A stretch of 10,307 bases of DNA from Planctomycetota bacterium (GCA_021160785.1 JAGHBX010000331.1:1-10307), one strand, 5' to 3'; shown: positions 1 through 6,725, numbered from the stretch's first letter. Numbers and translations are program-made. The notes: a model not told the origin generated them from the letters alone.

Positions 1-639
1 GCCGGTAAACTTCGGCGCTATTGTCTGGGCGGGTATCCCTTCGTCGGCTATCGCAGAAAGTATAAACAGCATCTCAACCGGGCTCTGGGGCTCATTCGAT
101 TCGTCAACGGACACTTCGGTTATAAAATTTCCTTCGCCCTTCGCCTGCTCGATATGACGATATATCTTACCCGCCTCTTTCACCGCAAGCAAAAACTTGC
201 CGCCGATGCGTTCGATATCCTGCTCGGAAATATCTATCGCCTCGTCAATGCCGGCGATTTCAAATGAACCAACGTATTTTCGATTCTTCTCCACAAATGC
301 CTTGAGATCCGCGGCGTCAGGCGACTGGCCAATATAGTCGGCAACATCCAACGTGAAGAAATCACTGGCCTCGACGAACAGATCGACATTGGAAAGATTG
401 ATATGATCGGCATCGACATGATAAGAGCCTCCCCAGCCGCAATCGGCAACCGCCTCGTCGGCTTCGATACGAGTATCACCGGGAACCGTACCTATTATAC
501 TATGCTCGCGGTGCGACTTATTCCAGACCGGCACAATGTCAAGCCCGTTTTCTTTAGCTTTAATGATAGCATCCAGCTGCGCCCTGCCTTGGCGAGCAAA
601 CCTGTCGCCGATCCCCATTGAGTACTTTTCAAGAATCAT
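1..639 (-). CDS. Tagaturonate epimerase family protein (UxaE-related), 3' end cut by window edge
   Basis: The first 213 codons are open and the gene runs off the left edge; I would expect roughly as much again. The ATG at 639 follows a good ribosome site (GGAGAG, 648-643); an upstream ATG at 650 is out of frame and stops after four codons. Family-like blocks are visible: MGIGDRF (8-14), VPVWNKSHREH (36-46), HVDADH (74-79), SDFFTLDVADYIG (92-104), EVSVDE (175-180) with PQSPVEM (184-190), and APKFTG (208-213). These match my memory of the UxaE family, which interconverts tagaturonate and fructuronate in galacturonate catabolism. The protein has no signal peptide and should be cytoplasmic. Position after a sugar ABC transporter fits use of an imported sugar acid. 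The family is fairly secure; the exact substrate is not, because metal ligands in the missing half cannot be checked. Confidence 0.78.
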   Translation of the reverse strand, partial: MILEKYSMGIGDRFARQGRAQLDAIIKAKENGLDIVPVWNKSHREHSIIGTVPGDTRIEADEAVADCGWGGSYHVDADHINLSNVDLFVEASDFFTLDVADYIGQSPDAADLKAFVEKNRKYVGSFEIAGIDEAIDISEQDIERIGGKFLLAVKEAGKIYRHIEQAKGEGNFITEVSVDESNEPQSPVEMLFILSAIADEGIPAQTIAPKFTG

Positions 640-662
640 ATTCTCTCCATGTCAGTTAAATT

Positions 663-690
663 AAGACTTTTGCAAAATTGCGGTTTGGCA
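663..690. repeat. Left terminal inverted repeat of the MITE-like element
   Basis: Pairs with 811-838. The two non-matching positions (680/821 and 688/813) are G against T, so both are wobble pairs in a plus-strand transcript. Confidence 0.85.
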
Positions 691-693
691 TAC

Positions 694-733
694 ATTACAT
701 AAGAAAATCATTTTTTCGATTTTCTTATGTAAT
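694..733. repeat. Perfect 16-bp inverted repeat inside the MITE-like element
   Basis: ATTACATAAGAAAATC at 694-709 is exactly complementary to 718-733, with an 8-nt loop. No T-run follows on either strand, so I do not call it a terminator. Confidence 0.85.
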
Positions 734-810
734 CCCATAACATCCTGCCGCATAATTGAGTTATCTCTAACGAAAGAAAAAAGCTCATCGCCTTTTCTTT
801 CCCAAAAACA

Positions 811-838
811 TGTCAAACCGTAATTTTGCAAAAGTCTT
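811..838. repeat. Right terminal inverted repeat of the MITE-like element
   Basis: Inverted copy of 663-690 (26 of 28 matches), directly followed by the right copy of the GTTAAAT direct repeat at 839-845. Confidence 0.85.
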
Positions 839-860
839 GTTAAATCTAAGATCAAAAAAC

Positions 861-1943
861 TCAACCACCTGTCCCGGATTCTGCTTTGGAACGCGCCAAC
901 TGGTCCACCGAAACGGCGGCAATAATTATCGCACCGATAACAATCAATTGAATATTCGTCGATATGCCCAACATTGTACAACCGTTTCGCAGGAAGCTGA
1001 TAAGTAGTATCCCAACCACCGTCCCGGTCAGCGTTCCGCGGCCTCCCGACAATGACGCACCGCCGATTACAACCGCAGCGATTACATCCAGTTCCAACGC
1101 TATTCCCGCCGTAGGCTGTGACGACACGGTACGGCTGTTTTGAATCATCGCCGCAATTCCCACAAACAAACCGGTAATCGCATAGATCGCAATCAGGTTC
1201 AAATCCACATTGATCCCGGAATGAAACGCAGCCTCTTTATTCGAGCCGATTGCATACGTATACCGACCCATCCGGCTGTACTTCAAAAGAAAACCGGCAA
1301 GCACTATTATAACAGCAAAAATTAAAATAGATATCGGAATCCCATGGGGAACAATACGGCTCCCCTGGGCAACAGTTTCAAGATCGACACTTTGCCACGG
1401 CATTAGAATCCTGTCAACCTCAGGACGAAACTGTCCCGCCACCGGAACTTCCAGCGTCTTCCAGAGTGGAATCAAACCCTCACCTAAGTAGCGATAAGTC
1501 GGCATATCATAAGGCTGCCCGTCATTCATCACATAGCTGATTCCTCGAAACGCACTCATTGTTCCCAGGGTCACAATAAAGGGAGGAAGCTTCAGTTTCG
1601 TAATAAGCGCACCATTGAGCAGGCCGCAAACAGCACCCGCAAAAACCGTTAAAAATGATGCTGCTATAGCGGCCACTGCCGGATTAGCACCGGTAAGCTT
1701 TGACATTACCAATCCGCCAATCATCCCGGAAACCGCAAGCATCGATCCAACCGACAGATCGATCCCCGCCGAGACAATCACAAATGTCATCCCAAGCGCA
1801 ATGATCCCCGGCATAGACGTGCGACGCAAAACGTTCAGGAAGTTATCAAGCGACAAAAAAGTCTCGGGCCGAAGAATCGACAGCGCAACAATAATCAACA
1901 CAAGCGTCCCAAAAGGCAGCAATTGCCTCGTCAGTTTGTTCAT
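861..1943 (-). CDS. CUT2-family sugar ABC transporter permease (RbsC-like)
   Basis: A 360-residue inner-membrane protein made of many hydrophobic segments, the channel half of a ribose-type importer. Family marks are GIDLSVGS (60-67), the cytoplasmic loop GRYTYAIGSNKEAAFHSGI (226-244) that contacts the ATPase, and GGASLSGGRGT (294-304). The ATG at 1943 comes directly after the TAA stop of the ATPase gene, and GAGGAA near the end of that gene supplies the ribosome site, so the two are translationally coupled. RbsC of E. coli is about 321 residues; the extra length here is mainly a polar stretch at about 160-200 between two membrane segments, probably outside the cytoplasm. The cargo cannot be read from the permease. 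A MITE-like element begins 16 nt past the stop. Confidence 0.93.
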   Translation of the reverse strand: MNKLTRQLLPFGTLVLIIVALSILRPETFLSLDNFLNVLRRTSMPGIIALGMTFVIVSAGIDLSVGSMLAVSGMIGGLVMSKLTGANPAVAAIAASFLTVFAGAVCGLLNGALITKLKLPPFIVTLGTMSAFRGISYVMNDGQPYDMPTYRYLGEGLIPLWKTLEVPVAGQFRPEVDRILMPWQSVDLETVAQGSRIVPHGIPISILIFAVIIVLAGFLLKYSRMGRYTYAIGSNKEAAFHSGINVDLNLIAIYAITGLFVGIAAMIQNSRTVSSQPTAGIALELDVIAAVVIGGASLSGGRGTLTGTVVGILLISFLRNGCTMLGISTNIQLIVIGAIIIAAVSVDQLARSKAESGTGG

Positions 1944-3473
1944 TTAATGTTCCTCTACGGCTGCCAGATGCATTACCTCGTCGGGCGTCGTATCTTTGGT
2001 TTTGAGATTTCCAACAAGAGTCCTGCGCCTCATAACCAGAATACGATCGGTCACACCGAACAGCTCCGGCAACTCGGATGAAATAAACAGTATACCCTTG
2101 CCCTGCTCGGCCAGTTGATTGAGCAGGGTATATATTTCCTTTTTGGCGCCAATGTCGATCCCGCGCGTCGGCTCGTCAACAATCAAAAACCTGGATTCGG
2201 CAAGCAGCCAGCGGGCAATCAAAACTTTCTGCTGATTGCCGCCTGAAAGCGAATCGGCCCCAGCGGTCGGCGATGACCACTTGACCGAAATCCGCGATCC
2301 GTAATCAGCGGCAATACGCGTCTCCCTGCCCGGTGAAATTAGATGCTTCATGCCGATATCGCACAAATTCGGCAGCGTTATGTTCCAACTGCACGGCAAC
2401 TCCAGGCAAAGCCCCGTCCGCTTGCGATCTTCGGTCAGATAAGCAATGCCGTTGGATATTGCATCGACAGGTGATTTTATCGCAAGCTCTTTGCCGTCCA
2501 GCACAAGCGTCCCGCCGGTATGTTTATCCACACCGAAAATCGCCCGGGCAACTTCCGTGCGGCCTGCACCGACCAGCCCGGCCATTCCAACGATTTCTCC
2601 GGTCCGGACTTCAAACGAAATATCTTTCACACCGGCATCGGAGCAAAGCTTATCTGCGTTGAAAAGCGCCCCGCCGATTTGGACATTCCGCTCGGGATAA
2701 AAATCCTTCAACTCACGCCCGACCATATGATGGACTATCATCGGAATATCAATGTGATCCGCCGAACCGGTATGCACAACACAGCCATCCCGAAGAACAC
2801 TGATGTCGTCAGCCAGATCGACAATCTCTTCCAGCCGATGCGAAATATAAATAATCGAAAAACCGCGTTTTCGCAAATCACGAACGATCTCAAAAAGCCT
2901 CTCGGCCTCGCGTTCCGACAGAGACGAAGTCGGCTCGTCCATCACGATAATCGAAGCATTTCGCATCATCGCCTTTAGAACTTCCACGATCTGACAGTCG
3001 CCGGTCGACAAATCCGCCACAGTCGCCGCAGGATCAATATCGAAATTAAATCGCCTTGCAAGCTCACCCGTATCTTCGGTAATCTTATGATGGTCCACGG
3101 TCATCGGCAGCTTGCCCCTCGGTTCCATCCCAAGAAAAACATTAGCTGCAACCGTCAGATCCTCCGCCAGGTCGAGTTCCTGGTAAATCATCGAAATACC
3201 GGCTTCGATCGCCTTACCCGGATTGGCAAAAGCCATCGCCTTGCCGCCAATTTCGATACTCCCGGTATCCGGCTGATAAACCCCCGCCAACACCTTCATC
3301 AACGTACTCTTGCCCGCGCCGTTTTCACCCACAAGCGCATGAACTGTCCCCTTTCGGACGGTAAAGGCCACATCGCTCAAAGCCTGAACCGGTCCGAACC
3401 GTTTGGAAATACCGGTCATGCGAAGTGCGATTCGCCCGCCCGGGCCGCTGTCATCTTGTGCGTTCTGTATCAT
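1944..3473 (-). CDS. CUT2-family sugar ABC transporter ATP-binding protein (RbsA-like), two nucleotide-binding domains
   Basis: A 509-residue cytoplasmic ATPase with two fused ABC domains, as is standard for ribose, galactose and xylose importers. Domain 1 has Walker A GENGAGKST (49-57), Q-loop around YQEL (97-100), a changed signature LSTGDCQ (155-161), Walker B IIVMDE (175-180) and the H-loop SHR (211-213). Domain 2 has the family-typical degenerate Walker A GLVGAGRTE (299-307), a good signature LSGGNQQ (409-415), Walker B IVDEPTRGID (431-440) and, at the H-loop position, SSELPE (465-470) in place of histidine. So one composite site probably does most of the hydrolysis, as in RbsA. The ATG at 3473 overlaps the binding-protein stop by four bases (ATGA, 3473-3470), a sign of coupled translation. 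Confidence 0.96.
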   Translation of the reverse strand: MIQNAQDDSGPGGRIALRMTGISKRFGPVQALSDVAFTVRKGTVHALVGENGAGKSTLMKVLAGVYQPDTGSIEIGGKAMAFANPGKAIEAGISMIYQELDLAEDLTVAANVFLGMEPRGKLPMTVDHHKITEDTGELARRFNFDIDPAATVADLSTGDCQIVEVLKAMMRNASIIVMDEPTSSLSEREAERLFEIVRDLRKRGFSIIYISHRLEEIVDLADDISVLRDGCVVHTGSADHIDIPMIVHHMVGRELKDFYPERNVQIGGALFNADKLCSDAGVKDISFEVRTGEIVGMAGLVGAGRTEVARAIFGVDKHTGGTLVLDGKELAIKSPVDAISNGIAYLTEDRKRTGLCLELPCSWNITLPNLCDIGMKHLISPGRETRIAADYGSRISVKWSSPTAGADSLSGGNQQKVLIARWLLAESRFLIVDEPTRGIDIGAKKEIYTLLNQLAEQGKGILFISSELPELFGVTDRILVMRRRTLVGNLKTKDTTPDEVMHLAAVEEH

Positions 3474-4432
3474 TGCAGGTTCAAAAGTTTCTTGATAGCA
3501 GGTTCATCGAGCCTCTCGAGCGTAATCAGTTCCACGCCCGTGTCGATCCGTTTCTCGACGGCCTTGCCGTTAAGCGAATTGATAATCGCCTTGACTCCTT
3601 CATAGCCCATCTTGAATGGGTCCTGGACAACGAGTGAATCGATCTTACCCTCTTTGAGGCCGTTAACAAGAGTATCGCCCGAATCGAAACCGACGAACTT
3701 GATCTTATCAAGACGCCCCTGACTCGACAGACCCTGCAAGGCGCCGATTGCGGTCGTCTCGTTGCACGCATAAAAACCATCGACCTGAGGATTTTTCGTC
3801 AGCAGATCCTCCGCCGCCTGACGAGAAGTCTCAACCATATCCATCCCGTACTTCTGATCGACTATCGTTATATCGGGAAATTCTTTCGCAATCGTATCGA
3901 AGAAACCATTCTCCCGCTTCTCCGTCGACGCCGAACCAGGAGCATATTTCAATACCAGCACATTGCCCTTGCCGCCAAGAATCTTACCCATTCGCTGAGC
4001 GGCAATAACACCGCCTTTGTAATTATCTGTCGCAGCAAAAGACACGTACTTGTCGGTATCGACCGCAGAGTCAATGATCACACAGGGGATACCCCTGGAC
4101 GCAACCTTTTCAACGCTCGGAACAAGCGCCTTGGAATCATTCGGCGCCAACACGATCCCGTCAACCTTTTTGACAATAAAATCGTCAACGATCTGAATCT
4201 GCCTCTCTCGATCGTTTTCTCTTTCAGGACCGATCCATTCGATCTCGACACCGAATTCATCGGCAGCCTTCAAAGCTCCGGCATGGACCGATTGCCAGAA
4301 TATATGAGTAGTCCCCTTCGGAATAACCGCAATCGTCAGTTTCTTCTCACCCCCGGACGGCGCCTTCTTGCTGCAAGAGCACAAAAACAACACCGCCGCA
4401 ACACAAACAAGCATTAAAGCAATTCTACGCAT
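3470..4432 (-). CDS. Sugar-binding lipoprotein of the CUT2 ABC transporter (RbsB-like)
   Basis: A 320-residue periplasmic binding protein of the Peripla_BP_4 type. I take the ATG at 4432: it is preceded by AAGGGA at good spacing and begins a lipoprotein signal (MRR, hydrophobic core, lipobox LCSC at 17-20). The frame is open further upstream to 4516, but that extension has no signal character. Family blocks are KGTTHIFWQSVHAGA (39-53), DGIVLAPND (91-99), IDSAVDTD (120-127), ATDNYKGG (134-141), ACNETTAIGA (222-231), GFDSGD (248-253) and QDPFKMGYEGV (270-280), typical of ribose/galactose-type binding proteins. Cys20 would be lipidated and hold the protein at a membrane. The gene starts 153 nt after the GH5 stop, so GH5 products are possible cargo. 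The sugar is not determined. Confidence 0.93.
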   Translation of the reverse strand: MRRIALMLVCVAAVLFLCSCSKKAPSGGEKKLTIAVIPKGTTHIFWQSVHAGALKAADEFGVEIEWIGPERENDRERQIQIVDDFIVKKVDGIVLAPNDSKALVPSVEKVASRGIPCVIIDSAVDTDKYVSFAATDNYKGGVIAAQRMGKILGGKGNVLVLKYAPGSASTEKRENGFFDTIAKEFPDITIVDQKYGMDMVETSRQAAEDLLTKNPQVDGFYACNETTAIGALQGLSSQGRLDKIKFVGFDSGDTLVNGLKEGKIDSLVVQDPFKMGYEGVKAIINSLNGKAVEKRIDTGVELITLERLDEPAIKKLLNLQ

Positions 4433-4454
4433 AGTTTTCCCTTTCCATCTGTAG

Positions 4455-4473
4455 GGTGGGCTCTCAGCCCACC
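4455..4473 (-). promoter_or_regulatory. Perfect 8-bp hairpin in the leader of the binding-protein gene
   Basis: GGTGGGCT and AGCCCACC pair perfectly around a CTC or GAG loop, ending 22 nt before the ATG at 4432 and just upstream of the ribosome site. No T-run follows on the minus strand, so it is not a terminator. It could protect the transcript, affect ribosome access, or be a short dispersed palindromic repeat. A near-palindrome (CGGCAATTACCG, 4473-4484) adjoins it and could be an operator. Function is inferred only from position. Confidence 0.45.
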
Positions 4474-4585
4474 GGCAATTACCGTTAAAACTCACCAAAA
4501 GCCCTGCACAAAACACCCCATACCCCGGGCGTTACAGAACCCACCCCTCTATTTTCCCCCAATCGGCCCGTTTGTAAAGCACTTT

Positions 4586-6139
4586 TTACCTTCCCAATGT
4601 ACATCGGGATTCCACGGCATTTGCGGCAAACCACCTCATCAGCAGTTTCTGCCGGTCGGTCGGCCTCTCAGTGGGTTGGCGATTGTGCCTGTCCGGCCCA
4701 TGTTCCACACTCCAGCCGTCCCACTCGCGGAAGGCATGATAGGACCAGTCCCAGCCGTATTCCTCGAACAAATCGATCACATCGCGAAGGTATCTGTACG
4801 CACTGTTGTCCGGCGCCCACCGGATAGCGCTGAATTCACCCACATAAATCTGGACATTAAATTCCCGCTGAAAATCAATTGCAGGCCGCATCGCCCCCCG
4901 CAGCCGCTCCTTATCCCACTCCAGCCCGTCGATGACACCCGGATACACAAACTCGGCCCTGCTGTCATACACGCCCTGATGTGTAAACTTGTGCGGCCGG
5001 TACATATGAAAACTGTAGATCACCCGGTCAATATCCAGCGGCGTCAGCACATCGAAACCATCCGGCCCGCCCCACGGCGATGGCTCAAATACCACCGGCT
5101 TACCCGGATCGATCGCCCGAATTGCTTCCGCCGCCGCCGTCGCCAGCCCGCGCCAGTCCGACAACCCCGGCGACACCGCCCCCTCGACCGCCTCATTCAA
5201 CAGGTCGTATGCGTAGACAACCTCTCTGCCCCTGTACCGCGTCGCAATTTTTTTCCACACCTCGATCAGCTTGTCCTGGTATCGCTTTTCACTGAACATC
5301 CGACATACCCCGCCGCCGGCTCTGCCGCCCGGCGGTGTGTGCAGATCGACCAACACCTTGATCCCGTACTTCTCACACGCCGCAAGCGCCTTGTCGCATT
5401 CAACAAGCGCACCCTCCAGCCACTTGTCAAAACGCTCCAGGTCCGCCGCCCATTCCTCAGCCGCCTTCATCGGCGCCCAGTTAAGCTGCCACCGAATCTG
5501 ATTCGCCTTCCACTCAAGCGCAAGCTCGCGAATGTCGGCCTCCTTGAACCTCGGCCCATACATCACACCACGCAGCCGTGCAAGCTGGTGACCCTTGAAC
5601 TTCACTTCCAATCGCTTCCCGCCCCGCGCCGGACGACCCAGACGAATCGCAACATCATCAAACCACACCCGGCCGCTTGCCTCCTCCAGCCCTAAGACAA
5701 GCACCGCCTTATCAATCCCCGCCGGTATCCGCATCGTATGCGTAAACTTCTTCCAGTCGAAGGCGGCGGCCGGTATCGGAACCTGCGGGTAGTGCTTCGC
5801 CGTCCCTGCCTCCAGAACCAGCATCACCTTGATCCCGTTCCACGAATTCGGCGGCTTGCTGATATTCTCGGCTTTTACCCTTGCGGTAACCGTAATCAAC
5901 TTACCCGCAATCCGCCCTGCATCTATGGAATACTGCTCCGACAGAGACCCTGCCTCGGCACGTTCAATCAAGAGCGACCGTGTCTGCTCATACCCCTCCA
6001 CCAGCCGTCCGCTCCTAACCGAACCACCGGCGCCCGCCCCATCAAAATCCACAGAAAAAACCACCGCCTGCGCGTCCACACCCGCCGACACGCCGGCGAC
6101 CAACAACAAGCAACCCGCAATCAAAATCATCCGCGCCAC
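4586..6139 (-). CDS. Secreted glycoside hydrolase family 5 enzyme with N-terminal carbohydrate-binding-like domain
   Basis: A 517-residue secreted glycosidase. The GTG at 6139 gives an N-terminal MAR before the hydrophobic core (4-18), a proper signal with cleavage probably near VDAQA (21-25); the ATG at 6130 is possible but would remove the positive charge. Residues about 26-168 look like a beta-sandwich carbohydrate-binding module ending in RVWFDDVAI (157-165). The catalytic barrel follows from about 185: DLHTPPGG (265-272), the acid/base Glu316 in YDLLNE (311-316), FHMY (377-380), and the nucleophile Glu435 in YVGEFSA (432-438), then an aromatic stretch WDWSYHAFREWDGW (463-476). This is the retaining GH5 layout, so cleavage of beta-linked polysaccharide is expected; cellulose, mannan or another glucan cannot be told apart by eye. 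The final residues are encoded by a palindromic repeat (4592-4609). It probably feeds the transporter just downstream. Confidence 0.9.
   Translation of the reverse strand: MARMILIAGCLLLVAGVSAGVDAQAVVFSVDFDGAGAGGSVRSGRLVEGYEQTRSLLIERAEAGSLSEQYSIDAGRIAGKLITVTARVKAENISKPPNSWNGIKVMLVLEAGTAKHYPQVPIPAAAFDWKKFTHTMRIPAGIDKAVLVLGLEEASGRVWFDDVAIRLGRPARGGKRLEVKFKGHQLARLRGVMYGPRFKEADIRELALEWKANQIRWQLNWAPMKAAEEWAADLERFDKWLEGALVECDKALAACEKYGIKVLVDLHTPPGGRAGGGVCRMFSEKRYQDKLIEVWKKIATRYRGREVVYAYDLLNEAVEGAVSPGLSDWRGLATAAAEAIRAIDPGKPVVFEPSPWGGPDGFDVLTPLDIDRVIYSFHMYRPHKFTHQGVYDSRAEFVYPGVIDGLEWDKERLRGAMRPAIDFQREFNVQIYVGEFSAIRWAPDNSAYRYLRDVIDLFEEYGWDWSYHAFREWDGWSVEHGPDRHNRQPTERPTDRQKLLMRWFAANAVESRCTLGR
4592..4609. 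repeat. 18-bp palindrome, copy 1, overlapping the 3' end of the GH5 gene
   Basis: TCCCAATGTACATCGGGA pairs at 8 of 9 positions. It is identical at 15 of 18 bases to 6705-6722. It encodes the C-terminal residues SRCTLG just before the stop. Confidence 0.65.
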
Positions 6140-6176
6140 CTCAATCTCCCAAAATACTCAAAAACCAGCACCCGAA

Positions 6177-6185
6177 AGTATACCA
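6177..6185 (-). promoter_or_regulatory. Extended -10 promoter element for the GH5 gene
   Basis: On the minus strand TGGTATACT is a TGn-extended -10 element, about 40 nt upstream of the GTG start. No good -35 hexamer is visible at the usual distance, which an extended -10 can tolerate. Confidence 0.5.
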
Positions 6186-6252
6186 AACCCCCCTCGTAAT
6201 TGCGCCATCGATCGGGGCACGCTACTAACCATTGACAGTCCATTTTGCCTCT

Positions 6253-6277
6253 GGTTTTTCACGAAAAACCCTTTTTT
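6253..6277 (+). terminator. Terminator-like hairpin 1 on the plus strand
   Basis: GGTTTTT (6253-6259) pairs with AAAAACC (6264-6270) and a C plus six T residues follow. No plus-strand gene precedes it, so it may block antisense transcription or be an accident of AT-rich DNA. Confidence 0.4.
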
Positions 6278-6298
6278 GCGTGTATTACACGCATTTTT
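6277..6298 (+). terminator. Terminator-like hairpin 2, also a 17-bp perfect palindrome
   Basis: TGCGTGT (6277-6283) and ACACGCA (6287-6293) pair perfectly around ATT, followed by five T residues. As DNA the 17-bp symmetric site TGCGTGTATTACACGCA is also shaped like a dimeric regulator's operator; it lies about 95 bp upstream of the GH5 -10 element. Both readings are inference. Confidence 0.45.
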
Positions 6299-6363
6299 GC
6301 CCTCAGCCGGGCCTTGTTCGGCAAACAGGTAGCGAAATTTCTTGTTATTTTTTATTTTTCTTC

Positions 6364-6393
6364 TTGAAATACGCTTCCCATCCGTGCTATACT
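6364..6393 (+). promoter_or_regulatory. Strong orphan sigma-70-type promoter on the plus strand
   Basis: TTGAAA (6364-6369), an 18-bp spacer, and TATACT (6388-6393) preceded by TGC form an extended -10 promoter. Transcription would begin near 6400. No protein-coding gene lies downstream on this strand before the convergent oxidoreductase, so any product would be a small RNA or antisense transcript. Confidence 0.5.
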
Positions 6394-6402
6394 ACGTTTC
6401 CC

Positions 6403-6426
6403 AAAAGACCTCCTGCTTTCAGGAGG
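6403..6426 (-). terminator. Probable intrinsic terminator for the oxidoreductase transcript
   Basis: Read on the minus strand, CCTCCTG and CAGGAGG form a 7-bp stem with a 4-nt loop (6409-6426), followed by TCTTTT (6408-6403). It lies 300 nt past the oxidoreductase stop and upstream of the GH5 promoter. The T-run is short. Confidence 0.5.
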
Positions 6427-6458
6427 CAAAATAAAAGGGTACTGCTCGACCGAAATAT

Positions 6459-6487
6459 GTAGTTACTCCTCCTCCTCCTCCAACTAC
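6459..6487. repeat. CTC-triplet run framed by an inverted repeat
   Basis: Five CTC/TCC triplets (about 6466-6481) are framed by GTAGTT (6459-6464) and AACTAC (6482-6487). The minus strand carries a run of GGA triplets, which could fold into G-rich structures. Confidence 0.6.
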
Positions 6488-6536
6488 AGGTTAGTAGCAG
6501 CACCTTGCGCATTTTTCCAGGGGCTCTCAGGCATTT

Positions 6537-6571
6537 CAGAGTCTGTAGTTTGGAGTTCAGAGTTCGTAGTT
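6537..6571. repeat. Degenerate 14-bp direct repeat, 21-bp period
   Basis: CAGAGTCTGTAGTT (6537-6550) and CAGAGTTCGTAGTT (6558-6571) differ at two bases. The intervening bases carry a further AGTT word, so this looks like a decaying tandem array. Confidence 0.6.
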
Positions 6572-6591
6572 GGTCGGAAGAACGGGCACGG

Positions 6592-6607
6592 TCCCGGCGC
6601 GCCGGGA
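6592..6607. repeat. 16-bp perfect GC-rich palindrome
   Basis: TCCCGGCGCGCCGGGA is fully self-complementary. It has no loop as written, so it would form a cruciform or a hairpin with its central bases unpaired. Confidence 0.75.
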
Positions 6608-6627
6608 AGGAATCTGATATAACCACC

Positions 6628-6679
6628 ATCGCGAAGCGATCCAATCCAATATACAATCGAAAATATACAATCTACAATC
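6628..6679. repeat. Short hairpin followed by AATATACAATC tandem repeats
   Basis: ATCGC-GAA-GCGAT (6628-6640) is a 5-bp hairpin. AATATACAATC then occurs at 6648-6658 and 6662-6672, and a partial TACAATC at 6673-6679. Confidence 0.65.
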
Positions 6680-6704
6680 TCGTCGGATGCTGAGCACAGC
6701 GAGG

Positions 6705-6722
6705 TTCCGATGCACATCGGGA
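6705..6722. repeat. 18-bp palindrome, copy 2, just after the oxidoreductase stop
   Basis: TTCCGATGCACATCGGGA lies three bases past the stop codon of the oxidoreductase gene. It is identical at 15 of 18 positions to copy 1 at 4592-4609, which also sits at a gene 3' end. Confidence 0.65.
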
Positions 6723-6725
6723 CGG

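Larger units (their letters stand above)
655..845. mobile_element. MITE-like non-autonomous element with flanking direct repeats
   Basis: The core at 663-838 (176 bp) is bounded by 28-bp inverted repeats that match at 26 of 28 positions, and its outer ends are AAGACTTTTGC and its complement. The 7-bp word GTTAAAT occurs just outside both ends (655-661 and 839-845), as expected of a target-site duplication; read as 8 bp it is GTTAAATT against GTTAAATC. The inside holds a perfect 16-bp hairpin (694-733) and a 9-bp hairpin (772-780 with 793-801). The first 60 bases are about 28% G+C, well below the neighbouring genes. There is no room for a transposase, so it would move in trans. It lies 24 nt upstream of the epimerase start and 16 nt past the permease stop, separating two probable operon partners. 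Confidence 0.8.
6140..6725. other. 586-bp gene-free region with promoters, hairpins and repeats
   Basis: No convincing gene lies here. Next to the GH5 gene (6140-6300) are its likely promoter and two hairpins followed by T-runs on the plus strand. At 6364-6393 there is a strong plus-strand promoter-like site. From 6403 to 6725 palindromes and short tandem repeats follow one another almost without gap. The serine-rich frame at 6368-6622 has no usable start codon. Each part is listed separately. Confidence 0.7.

Noticed and set aside
661..981. 106-codon minus-strand frame across the MITE and permease end
   Set aside because: It runs through both terminal repeats and overlaps the permease out of frame; no independent coding sign.
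4572..4577. TTTACA as the -35 of a promoter for the transport operon
   Set aside because: The best -10 at 17-18 bp (AAAATA or AAATAG) is poor, and the operon may be read through from the GH5 gene.
6368..6622. Serine-run peptide (SYSSSSSNY) on the plus strand
   Set aside because: The frame has no ATG, GTG or TTG start and the serine run comes from the CTC/TCC repeat.
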